The translations under genes were made by a program, and so were the position numbers. The notes beneath the pieces are model-generated. The model did no database searches. It was not told the origin of the DNA and saw nothing but the letters and a program-made list of their open reading frames with translations. Shown here piece after piece: positions 55,175 to 63,418 of a stretch of 64,000 nt of DNA (position 1 is the stretch's first letter; every line of letters starts with the position of its first letter). The stretch lies in the NCBI RefSeq assembly GCF_003315345.1, contig NZ_QNRO01000004.1, forward strand, positions 1 to 64,000, given 5' to 3'. This DNA is from Marinobacter pelagius. GTDB lineage: Bacteria > Pseudomonadota > Gammaproteobacteria > Pseudomonadales > Oleiphilaceae.

Positions 55175-56452
55175 ATGGAATGGCTTACACACTCTCAGAC
55201 CGGTATCCGCCAGGCGGCCCGCTACCTGCTCGGCATGCGGCTGGCCATCGTAACGATCCAACTGGTCGCAATCGCCGTCGCGGAAACCATGATTACCCTC
55301 GCGCACGAGGCCGAGGCCCTGTTGCTATGCCTCGGTTACGGAGTACTCGCCACCCTGGGCTGGCTCTGGTTTACCCGGCGACCGCCGGCCTCCTCCCTGG
55401 CGGTCAGTGCCGGGCTGCTGGCGGATATTGCCCTGATTGGCAGCTGGCTGTTCCTGACCGGCGGCTACACCAACCCCCTGGTTTCCCTGCTGCTGCTTCC
55501 CATCGCGGTGGCCATCATCCTGGTTCCGCTACGCCAGAGCATCGCCATCACCGCCAGTGGCATCGCCGCTTACACGGCACTGGTGATCTGGCGCACCCCG
55601 ATCAGCCACGGCCAGCACAATGACAATCTGGCCCAACTCCACCTGTTCGGCATGTGGGCGACCTTTGCCCTGACCGCGGCCATCCTGTTACTGGTGGTTG
55701 GCGCCCTGGCCCGGCGGCTTCGCAGCCAGCAACTGCAACTGGCACAGTTCCGGGAGAACCGGCTACGGGATGAGCAGATCATTGCCCTCGGCCTGTCCGC
55801 TGCCGCCGTGGGACACCGGCTAGGTACCCCACTGAACACCATGACCCTGCTGCTGGACGAGATCCGTTCGGAAACCGCTCGCCATAGCCCCGCTGCGGAT
55901 ACCGGGGCGCTGCAGGAAGACCTGAACACCATGGAGCAGCAGATTCAGCTGTGCAGCCTGCATCTCCAGCAACTCACCCGGGCGGCGGTGGAGGCCAGAT
56001 CCGCGCAGCAGGAGATACTGTCGGTCGAAGACTGGCTGTTGCGCCTTCGGGAATCCGCCACCCTGCTGTGGCCCTCCGGACCGATCCACTGGCAACAACC
56101 ATTCCCGAACCTGCCGGTGGCGGTGGACGCCACCCTCGATCAGGCGGTGCTGAACCTGCTGGCCAACGCCCTGACCGCCAGCCCGGCCTGGGTCGGCGTG
56201 GCGGCCCGCACCGGTGCTCCCGGGCGGATCGAGATTGTCGTGGAGGATCACGGGGAGGGCCTGGAGGCTGCCCTCGAGGGGGCACCGGGCGAGGAGATCG
56301 TTGATTCCCGAAACGGGCTCGGTGTCGGGCTGTTCCTGTCCAATGCCACCATCCAGCGACTGGGCGGCACCCTCAGGGCCAGGGCGGACGAAAACGGCAC
56401 CACCATGGTAATCGATCTTCCGGAAGCGAACTCGAACGGAGACAGCGCATGA
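55175..56452 (+). CDS. regB: RegB/PrrB-type redox sensor histidine kinase
   Basis: Kinase of 425 residues with six N-terminal helices (about 20-180). The quinone-site-like GGYTNPL (residues 96-102) corresponds to the GGxxNPF heptad of RegB. The H-box AVGHRLGTPLNT carries His214, and Cys260 lies after it, near the position of the RegB redox cysteine. The C-terminal ATPase has NLLANALT and GLGVGLFLS. It overlaps the response regulator gene by four bases. The start at 55175 (MEWLTHSQT) is used; 17 upstream codons are unsupported. It probably senses respiratory redox state. Confidence 0.88.
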   Translation: MEWLTHSQTGIRQAARYLLGMRLAIVTIQLVAIAVAETMITLAHEAEALLLCLGYGVLATLGWLWFTRRPPASSLAVSAGLLADIALIGSWLFLTGGYTNPLVSLLLLPIAVAIILVPLRQSIAITASGIAAYTALVIWRTPISHGQHNDNLAQLHLFGMWATFALTAAILLLVVGALARRLRSQQLQLAQFRENRLRDEQIIALGLSAAAVGHRLGTPLNTMTLLLDEIRSETARHSPAADTGALQEDLNTMEQQIQLCSLHLQQLTRAAVEARSAQQEILSVEDWLLRLRESATLLWPSGPIHWQQPFPNLPVAVDATLDQAVLNLLANALTASPAWVGVAARTGAPGRIEIVVEDHGEGLEAALEGAPGEEIVDSRNGLGVGLFLSNATIQRLGGTLRARADENGTTMVIDLPEANSNGDSA

Positions 56453-56982
56453 GCCAACAAAACCTCTGGCTGATTGTGGATGATGACGTTGCTTTTCTGC
56501 AGGTACTACAGCGTTCCCTGGCCCGCCAGGACATCGAAGCGGTTCCTGCCACCACCGGGGCCGACGCGTTGGCCCTGATCGAAGCAAGGGATTTCGGTCG
56601 TTGCGTGCTGGATCTCAATCTGGCGGGTGAGAGCGGTCTGCAGTTGCTGCCTGAATTACTGGCTCGCAGGCCGGATCTCGAGATACTGGTGCTGACCGGC
56701 TATGGCAGCATCGCCACCGCGGTCGAAGCGATGCGTCGCGGGGCACTCAACTACCTGTGCAAACCGGTTACCGTGAATCAGCTCGTCACTGGATTCGAGC
56801 CACTGGACGCGCCACCGGAGCTGCGCCCGGAACCACCGTCGGTGGAAGAAATGGAGTGGGAACACATCCAGCGGGTCCTCAACGAGCATGACGGCAATAT
56901 TTCCGCCACCGCCCGGGCCCTGAACATGCACCGGCGCACCCTCCAGCGCAAACTGCAGAAACACTCCCGCTGGCGCAGCTGA
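56449..56982 (+). CDS. regA: RegA/PrrA-type response regulator
   Basis: Response regulator of 177 residues. The receiver domain has acidic DDD at residues 11-13, phospho-acceptor Asp55 (CVLDLNLAG), Thr in VLTGYG and Lys in CKPVT. A proline-containing linker (APPELRPEPP) leads to a Fis-type helix-turn-helix (ISATARALNMHRRTLQRKL) as in RegA/PrrA/ActR. It is translationally coupled to the kinase. Targets cannot be named from the window. Confidence 0.9.
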   Translation: MSQQNLWLIVDDDVAFLQVLQRSLARQDIEAVPATTGADALALIEARDFGRCVLDLNLAGESGLQLLPELLARRPDLEILVLTGYGSIATAVEAMRRGALNYLCKPVTVNQLVTGFEPLDAPPELRPEPPSVEEMEWEHIQRVLNEHDGNISATARALNMHRRTLQRKLQKHSRWRS

Positions 56983-57008
56983 ACCGCAGGCGGGAATCGA
57001 AACAAAAA

Positions 57009-57022
57009 CTGACTTCCGTCAA
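57009..57022. promoter_or_regulatory. ANR/FNR-like box
   Basis: CTGAC-N4-GTCAA differs by one base from the TTGAY-N4-RTCAA ANR consensus. It lies 138-151 bases before the start of the GGDEF-EAL gene and 27 bases after the regA stop. Placement is a little far for a simple activator. Confidence 0.35.
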
Positions 57023-57159
57023 TTTCTGTCCGGCAGCATCCCGTGCCAATCGGCCTGACTTCGGGTAGCATCCCCGCCTTTGCACTGCATTTTGCAGTAA
57101 GTGTCACACAGGGAGGCGTGCTCGTAATCCATCAGCCTGACCAGCAGAAGCGAACCTGA

Positions 57160-59277
57160 ATGCCGAAATCGACGGATGTTGTAGAGCCCCCGACGGGTAT
57201 TGACGCCGAACGCCTGGCCCTGGTGGCCGCCACCACCCCCAACCTGGTCCTGTTCCTGGACGAAGCCGGCACCATCGAGTGGGTGAACTCCAGTTTCGAG
57301 CAGCACACCGGCCACCTGCTGGCCGACATCCGGGGCAAGCACCCCCGGGATGTGCTCTATGGGCCGGACACCGATCCCGACACCATTGCCCGGATCAATC
57401 GCCACCTGCACCGGGGCGATGCCTTTGCCGAGGACATCCTGCACTACACCCGCTCCGGCACCCCTTACTGGGTCCACAGTTACTGCGTGCCCATCGGCAG
57501 GGAACAGGGAACCGCCCCCGGCTATATCGTGATCCAGAACAACATTTCCGACCGCAAGCACAGCGAGCGGGGTTTGCGGATTGCCGCCAGTGTCTTTGAC
57601 CGCAGCCACGAAGCGATCATCATCTCCGACCACAACAACCGTATCCTGGACGTCAACCCGGCGTTCTCACGGATCACCGGCTACAGCCGGGATGAAGTGC
57701 TGGGTCTGAATCCGGGAATCCTCAGCTCGGGCCGGCATTCGGCGGAGTACTACCAGTCCATGTGGCGATCCATCGAAAAGACCGACCACTGGCGGGGCGA
57801 GATCTGGAACCGGCGCAGGAACGGCGAGGAATTCATCGAACTGCTGTCCATCAGCCGGGTTCACCTGGACGAGCCCGGGCAGTATTACCATGTGGCGGCC
57901 TTCTCGGACATTACCACCCTGAAGAATCACGCCCGGGAACTGGACCGAGCCGCCAACTACGACGATCTCACCGGTCTGCCCAACCGCCAGTTGCTCGAGG
58001 AGCGCCTGCGTTCGGCCTGCAGCCATGCCGAACGCCATGGCCGGCGGCTGTCGGTGTGCTGCCTGGATCTGGACGGGTTCAAGGTCATCAACGATCGTCT
58101 TGGCCAGAGCGCCGGCGACCAGGTGCTATGTACCCTCGCCGAGCGGCTGACCCACACCCTCCGCAGCGGCGATACCGTGGCCCGGGTCGGCGGCGATGAA
58201 TTCGTCCTGTTGCTGCAGAGCGACAACACCAACGCGGTTTACCATCGCATTCTGTCCGCCATCGGCGAGCCGGTAGCAGTCGGGGGCGAGCAGGTAACCC
58301 TGACCGCCAGCCTGGGCATCACCCGTTACCCGGAAGACCAGGCCGACGCCGAAGGCCTGATTCGCCACGCCGACCAGGCCATGTATTCGGCCAAGGAAAA
58401 AGGCCGCAACCAGTTCCATTTCTTCGATCCGGATCTCGATCAGCACCGGCGAAAACGGCGGCAACAACTGATGGAGTTGACCCGGGCCCTGGAGAACCAG
58501 GAATTCGAGCTGTACTTTCAGCCCCAGGTCCGGATGTCGGATTATTCCCTGGCCGGGTTCGAGGCCCTGATCCGCTGGAACCGACCCGAATCGGGACTGG
58601 TCAGCCCGGGCGAGTTCCTGCCCTATGTGGAGAACAGCCACCTGGAAGTGCCCCTGGGCCAGTGGGTCCTGAAAGAAGCCATCCACCAGCTGAACACCTG
58701 GCAACAGGCGGGTGAGGATCTGACCGTCAGCATCAACATCACCGCCCGACATCTGCTGGACCGGAGTTTTGCCGACTACCTGGAAAGCTACCTGCACAGC
58801 CACCCGGAGCTGGATCCGGCCCGGGTCACCCTCGAAGTGCTGGAGTCCACCGCGCTGGAGGATACCCAGCAGGCCAATCACGTACTGACCCGGTGCCGCA
58901 GCCTCGGCCTGCAGGTGGCCCTGGATGACTTCGGTACCGGGTTCTCCTCCCTGAGCTATCTGCGGACCCTGCCCATCGACCTGATCAAGATCGACCAGAG
59001 TTTCGTGCGCAACATGATGGACAGCCCCAGTGACAAGGCCATCGTCGAAAGCGTGATCTTCCTGGCCCAGCGCTTCGAACATCCGGTGCTGGCCGAAGGA
59101 GTGGAAACCGGAGACCAGGCCCGCACCCTCGCCCGGATGGGCTGCAACCAGATCCAGGGCTATGGCGTTGCCCCGCCCATACCCGCCGGAGCAGTTCTGG
59201 AGTGGGCCAAAGGCTGGGGCGCCCGGAAACAGCGAGGACTGGACCACGACCCGCTCACCCTGGGCGACGGTATTTAA
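57160..59277 (+). CDS. PAS-PAS-GGDEF-EAL cyclic-di-GMP protein
   Basis: Protein of 705 residues: two PAS domains (about 18-132 and 142-260, with PAC ends NNISDRK and SDITTLK), a GGDEF domain (GGDEF at 344-348, RxxD I-site five residues before) and an EAL domain (EALIRW at 468-473, DDFGTGFSSLSYL, and AEGVET). Both catalytic signatures are intact, so it may make and degrade c-di-GMP or be dominated by one activity. No membrane segments; it is a cytoplasmic sensor. It may be regulated by oxygen or redox given the neighbouring regBA pair, which is inference. Confidence 0.92.
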   Translation: MPKSTDVVEPPTGIDAERLALVAATTPNLVLFLDEAGTIEWVNSSFEQHTGHLLADIRGKHPRDVLYGPDTDPDTIARINRHLHRGDAFAEDILHYTRSGTPYWVHSYCVPIGREQGTAPGYIVIQNNISDRKHSERGLRIAASVFDRSHEAIIISDHNNRILDVNPAFSRITGYSRDEVLGLNPGILSSGRHSAEYYQSMWRSIEKTDHWRGEIWNRRRNGEEFIELLSISRVHLDEPGQYYHVAAFSDITTLKNHARELDRAANYDDLTGLPNRQLLEERLRSACSHAERHGRRLSVCCLDLDGFKVINDRLGQSAGDQVLCTLAERLTHTLRSGDTVARVGGDEFVLLLQSDNTNAVYHRILSAIGEPVAVGGEQVTLTASLGITRYPEDQADAEGLIRHADQAMYSAKEKGRNQFHFFDPDLDQHRRKRRQQLMELTRALENQEFELYFQPQVRMSDYSLAGFEALIRWNRPESGLVSPGEFLPYVENSHLEVPLGQWVLKEAIHQLNTWQQAGEDLTVSINITARHLLDRSFADYLESYLHSHPELDPARVTLEVLESTALEDTQQANHVLTRCRSLGLQVALDDFGTGFSSLSYLRTLPIDLIKIDQSFVRNMMDSPSDKAIVESVIFLAQRFEHPVLAEGVETGDQARTLARMGCNQIQGYGVAPPIPAGAVLEWAKGWGARKQRGLDHDPLTLGDGI

Positions 59278-59288
59278 GGCAACGGGCA

Positions 59289-59951
59289 CTAGGGCCGGTA
59301 GCGGCGCTGATCCAGAGTTGTGAGCCGGTCCGGATGGAACACCATCAGGCCGGTCACGAAGGTGCCGTTGACGAAGCCTTCCGGCAGCATGATCAGGGGC
59401 AGGTAGCGGAGGTACCCGTGGATCAGCTCGTCGAAGGTATAGACCCCGCTGGACCACAGCATCAGGCACATCACCACCCCGGCCGCAGCTACTGCCAGCC
59501 CGGCCCCGAAGAATCCGCAGAAGAAAATATAGGCGAAGAAATTGCGGAAGTTGCGGCGGCGCTCCCACACCATGATCCCGTGACTCACCAGCGCTGGGAC
59601 CATGACGGTCACCAGCCCGTTGGCCGCGAACATGATGACCGGTTCCCGCCCCGTAATCACGGTAATCACCAGCGCCAGAAGACCACTGAATACCGCCAGT
59701 GCCCAGCCCAGCATCAGGGTGATGACGGTAATGCCGAAGATATGGATCGAGAGACCGGGCGAGATTCCGGCCCTCAGTTGCCACAGGAACCCCAACGCCA
59801 CGGCGGCCCCGAAGAAAGAATGCTGGAGGGCATTATCTCTCCGGAAAGCCCCCCAATCGACAGTGCGGGCAGCCGCCGCCAGGATCAGCAGAAACAGCAC
59901 TGCGGTAACCAGCCATTGGCCGGTTGATAACAGGTTTTCCGTCATCCCCAT
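59289..59951 (-). CDS. CbiM/NikM-like energy-coupling-factor permease (orphan)
   Basis: Membrane protein of about 220 residues with six predicted helices that resembles the PF01891 ECF-type substrate-specific permeases (PLIMLPEGFVNGTFVTGL). It lacks the N-terminal MHIxEG metal-binding motif of genuine cobalt/nickel CbiM/NikM, and no CbiQ/CbiO partner is near. Possible starts are GTG 59960, ATG 59951 or ATG 59945; GGGGA ten bases before 59951 supports that choice. The substrate is unknown. Confidence 0.7.
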   Translation of the reverse strand: MGMTENLLSTGQWLVTAVLFLLILAAAARTVDWGAFRRDNALQHSFFGAAVALGFLWQLRAGISPGLSIHIFGITVITLMLGWALAVFSGLLALVITVITGREPVIMFAANGLVTVMVPALVSHGIMVWERRRNFRNFFAYIFFCGFFGAGLAVAAAGVVMCLMLWSSGVYTFDELIHGYLRYLPLIMLPEGFVNGTFVTGLMVFHPDRLTTLDQRRYRP

Positions 59952-60009
59952 GGCAACCACATCCCCGGACAGTCAGTTCAGGACAGACACTGGGACAATG
60001 ATAACGGGT

Positions 60010-60037
60010 AAGCCCGCCCTGTTACCAAGGCGGGCTT
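60010..60037 (-). terminator. Hairpin after the SulP gene
   Basis: AAGCCCGCC / GGCGGGCTT stem of 9 bp with a 10-base loop, 4 bases past the SulP stop. The T-tract is weak, so termination efficiency is uncertain. Confidence 0.6.
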
Positions 60038-60040
60038 GAT

Positions 60041-61777
60041 TCAGGCAGTCTGAGCCACCGGCTGCCGGTGATTGGTGAGTGTGGTCCAGGCATCGAAGGT
60101 ACTCAGGAATACCTCGCCACTGAGGTGGGCCAGGAATTCTGTATCCCTGAGCCGGTCCATCACCGGGCCCTTGACCTCGGACAGGTGCAGCCGCACTCCG
60201 GCATCCTTCAGACGCTCGTTGATGGCCTCGAGGCTTTCCAGGGCCGAAGCATCGATCAGGTTCACCGCCGGGCAAACCAGTACCAGCTCCCGGAGTTCCG
60301 GCTCCCGGGTCACCAGATCCATGACGGTCTCCTCCAGGAACCGGGCATTGGCGAAATACAGGCTTTCATCCACCCGCAGGAAGGTCACTTTCGGGCACAG
60401 CTGCACATCATGGCGCAGAACATTGCGGAAATGCTCGGTACCCGGAACGCGGCCCACCACCGCACTGTGGGGCCGGCTGGTGCGATACAGGAACAGGCCG
60501 ATGGACAGCGCCACGCCGGCGATGATGCCCGCCTCGACGCTGTGTGCCAGAGTCAGCAGGATGGTAGCCAGCATGGCACCGAAATCGGTGCGCGAGTAGC
60601 GCCAGGTACGGGACAGCGCCGGCAGGTCGATCAGGGTGGTCACCGCCACAATAATAGTTGCAGCGAGGGTGGCCTGAGGCAGGAAGGCTATCGCCGGCGT
60701 CAGGAATAGCGTAGCCAGGGCAATACCGATGGCGGTGTAGGCGCCGGCGGCCGGGGTTTCAGCACCGGCGTCAAAGTTGACCACGGACCGGGAAAAACCG
60801 CCGGTGACCGGCATGCCACCCGAGAAGCCGGCACCGAGATTCGCGGTGCCCAGCCCGATCAGTTCCTGGTCGGGGTCAATCCGTTGGCGACGTTTGGCGG
60901 CCAGGGTCTGACCCACCGACACCGATTCGACAAAGCCGACGATACTGATCAGCAAGGCGCTGACCGCCAGTTGCGACCACAATCCGGTATTCATGGGCGG
61001 CATGGTGAATTCCGGCAACCCGGAAGGCACCTCACCCACCAGGCGCACCCCTTTCTGGTCCAGCTGGAGGTACCAGGCCACCAGGGTAGTCACCACCACC
61101 GCCAGAATCGGGGCCGTTTTGGTCAGGATATCCGCCAGCCTGGGCTGTATCCCGAACTTCATCAGCAGCGGTTTCAGATGCTTGCGCGCCGCCAGCAGGA
61201 ACACCAGAGCACCGACACCGATGGCCAGGGTATAGAGGTTGGTGGTACCAATCGAGGTCAGCAGAGACTCTACGATCTCCACCAGGTTATGCCCGGAGGC
61301 CTGGATACCGAAAATATGCTTGAGTTGGCTGGCCGCAATGACGATACCGGAGGCGGTGATAAAGCCGGAAATTACGGGATGACTCAGAAAGTTGGCCAGG
61401 AACCCCAGCCTGAGCACCCCCATCAGGGTGAGCATCAGACCGGACATCACCGCCAGCAGCACCGCACCCGCCACGTAGGCGGCGGTACCGGCCTCGGCAA
61501 TGGGTGCGAGGGCCGCGGCGGTCATCAGCGAGGCTACCGCCACCGGGCCGACCGACAGGGTCCGGCTGGTGCCGAACACGGCGTAGATCACCAGCGGCAG
61601 GATACTGGCGTAAAGCCCCACCTGGGCCGGAAGCCCTGCCAGCAACGCATAGGCCAGGGACTGGGGAATAAGCATGACGGTGACGATGACCGCGGCCACC
61701 AGATCACTGGTGGCCTGATCACGACCGTACTGGGGTGCCCATTGCAGAATGGGCAGGTACCGCTTGATCAGATTCAT
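60041..61777 (-). CDS. SulP-family anion transporter with STAS domain
   Basis: SulP permease of 578 residues: about 12-14 helices from residue 25 (MLIPQSLAYALLAGLP signature) to about 440, then a cytoplasmic STAS domain (residues about 460-560, VCPAVNLIDASALESLE). Family members carry sulfate, bicarbonate or other anions. It lies 7 bases after the persulfide-dioxygenase-like gene, so export or import of sulfur oxyanions is the favoured guess. A carbonic anhydrase, expected for a bicarbonate transporter, is not adjacent. Confidence 0.88.
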   Translation of the reverse strand: MNLIKRYLPILQWAPQYGRDQATSDLVAAVIVTVMLIPQSLAYALLAGLPAQVGLYASILPLVIYAVFGTSRTLSVGPVAVASLMTAAALAPIAEAGTAAYVAGAVLLAVMSGLMLTLMGVLRLGFLANFLSHPVISGFITASGIVIAASQLKHIFGIQASGHNLVEIVESLLTSIGTTNLYTLAIGVGALVFLLAARKHLKPLLMKFGIQPRLADILTKTAPILAVVVTTLVAWYLQLDQKGVRLVGEVPSGLPEFTMPPMNTGLWSQLAVSALLISIVGFVESVSVGQTLAAKRRQRIDPDQELIGLGTANLGAGFSGGMPVTGGFSRSVVNFDAGAETPAAGAYTAIGIALATLFLTPAIAFLPQATLAATIIVAVTTLIDLPALSRTWRYSRTDFGAMLATILLTLAHSVEAGIIAGVALSIGLFLYRTSRPHSAVVGRVPGTEHFRNVLRHDVQLCPKVTFLRVDESLYFANARFLEETVMDLVTREPELRELVLVCPAVNLIDASALESLEAINERLKDAGVRLHLSEVKGPVMDRLRDTEFLAHLSGEVFLSTFDAWTTLTNHRQPVAQTA

Positions 61778-61784
61778 GCGGTGC

Positions 61785-62651
61785 TCAGAACAGGTTGACC
61801 GGAACTTTCAGGTAGACCTGCCCGTTATCATCGGCCGGGGGCATGTGACCGGCACGCATATTGACCTGTACCGACGGCAGGATCAGCCGTGGCATGTCCA
61901 GGGTCGCGTCCCGCTCCGTGCGCATTTTGACGAAATCGTCTTCACTGACCCCTTCATGCACGTGAATATTGGCTTTACGCTCCTCAGCCACCGTGGTCTG
62001 GAACAGGAATTCGTCACGGCCGGGCGCACCGTAGTCATGGCACATGAACAACCGGGTTTCCGGAGGCAACGACAGCACTTTCTGGATGGAGCGGTACAGC
62101 GTGCGGGCATCGCCACCGGGGAAATCGCAACGGGCGGTGCCGAAATCCGGCATGAACAGGGTGTCCCCGACGAAGGCCGCATCACCGATCACGTAGGTCA
62201 GGCAGGCCGGCGTGTGACCGGGAGTGTGCAGAACCCGGCCTTCCAGGTTGCCGATACGGAAAGTGTCGCCCTCACGGAAGAGTTGATCGAACTGGCTGCC
62301 GTCACGGGCAAACTCGGTACCGGCGTTGAAGGCCTTGCCGAAGATCTCCTGGACATCGACGATCTTCTCACCGATACCGGTCTTGCCACCGAGTTTCTCG
62401 TGCAGGTAGGGCGCCGCGGACAGGTGATCGGCGTGCACGTGGGTCTCGAGGATCCACTCCACCGTCAGGTCGTTGTCGCGGACATAGCGGATGATCTCGT
62501 CCGCGGAACGGACGTCCGTGCGGCCGGCGGCGTAGTCCAGATCCAGGACCGAGTCCAGAATGGCACAGGCCCGGCTGTCCGGATCACGGACCACGTAGCT
62601 GAAGGTATTGGTAGGTTCGTCGAAGAAATTCTGGACGACGGGATTGCTCAT
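61785..62651 (-). CDS. Metallo-beta-lactamase-fold persulfide dioxygenase-like (BLH/ETHE1) protein
   Basis: MBL-fold protein of 288 residues with THVHADH (HxHxDH), GHTPACLTY and GDTLFMPDFG metal-site blocks. It belongs to the ETHE1/BLH group that oxidises glutathione persulfide to sulfite. The start at 62651 (MSNPVVQNFF) is preferred over a longer frame through AT-rich promoter DNA. It shares a probable operon with SulP, fitting sulfide detoxification followed by sulfite or sulfate transport. No BigR/SqrR-type regulator or rhodanese is adjacent. Confidence 0.88.
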   Translation of the reverse strand: MSNPVVQNFFDEPTNTFSYVVRDPDSRACAILDSVLDLDYAAGRTDVRSADEIIRYVRDNDLTVEWILETHVHADHLSAAPYLHEKLGGKTGIGEKIVDVQEIFGKAFNAGTEFARDGSQFDQLFREGDTFRIGNLEGRVLHTPGHTPACLTYVIGDAAFVGDTLFMPDFGTARCDFPGGDARTLYRSIQKVLSLPPETRLFMCHDYGAPGRDEFLFQTTVAEERKANIHVHEGVSEDDFVKMRTERDATLDMPRLILPSVQVNMRAGHMPPADDNGQVYLKVPVNLF

Positions 62652-62797
62652 GACACTCACCTCGTACATCGATCCTTTTGGTTTTGATTCTAAGGATATA
62701 CTAAAACGTAATATTGGGTGAAATGCCAATTTATTCTATGGGATTCTTCCCTGATAGCTTCCCGGAGAACATCTGCCCCCGGGATCTTCTCTGCCGT

Positions 62798-63418
62798 TCA
62801 GAGCACCTCCAGCTTGCTCCGGATCTCCTTCCGGCGACCGGCATCCGCCAGCGGTCGATTCGGACGTTCGGGGGCATTAAGCGCCTTGTGGAGATATTCC
62901 CGCGCCCGCTCGGGCTGATCCTGCTCGATCAGGAAATCACCATAGAAGTAGTTCGGGTCGATGCCATCGGGGTTCAACTCCAGGGCCTTGAGCAGGTATT
63001 TGCGGGCCTTGTCATCATCCCCGAAACCCAGAGGCCAGCCCGGCACCTTGTAGTAAAGACTTCCCAGGGAGGTATAGGCCGAACCCTCCAGCGCTGCCGG
63101 ATCAATGTCCAGCGCCTTTTCCAGAGATTTCCGGGCGTCCTTGACCAGACCCAGAGCGCCCAGGCCGCCCTTGGCACCAGCGTAGGTGCTCAGCACGATG
63201 CCTTGCCAGATCAGGGGTTCGGCACGGTCAGGATAGGCGTCAACGAGAGCCTGTGCCTGATTGGTCAGGTCCTCGAAGGCCTTTTCCTTTTTATCTTCTG
63301 GCAACTGGTACTGGATTTCCGCCCAGCGGGCCTGGATACCGGCCAGGTCGGAGTCGAGACCGCCCGCCCAGACCGGCGCGGCAATGATCGACGCCAGCAA
63401 AAGGATCATCCACTTCAT
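62798..63418 (-). CDS. Periplasmic TPR-repeat protein
   Basis: Protein of 206 residues with a signal peptide (ASIIAAPVWAGG, cleavage near residue 18) and tetratricopeptide-like repeats (KARKYLLKALELNPDG; RAREYLHKALNAPE). No enzymatic motif is seen. It overlaps the SDR gene stop by four bases, so they are co-transcribed. The partner is unknown. Confidence 0.82.
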   Translation of the reverse strand: MKWMILLLASIIAAPVWAGGLDSDLAGIQARWAEIQYQLPEDKKEKAFEDLTNQAQALVDAYPDRAEPLIWQGIVLSTYAGAKGGLGALGLVKDARKSLEKALDIDPAALEGSAYTSLGSLYYKVPGWPLGFGDDDKARKYLLKALELNPDGIDPNYFYGDFLIEQDQPERAREYLHKALNAPERPNRPLADAGRRKEIRSKLEVL

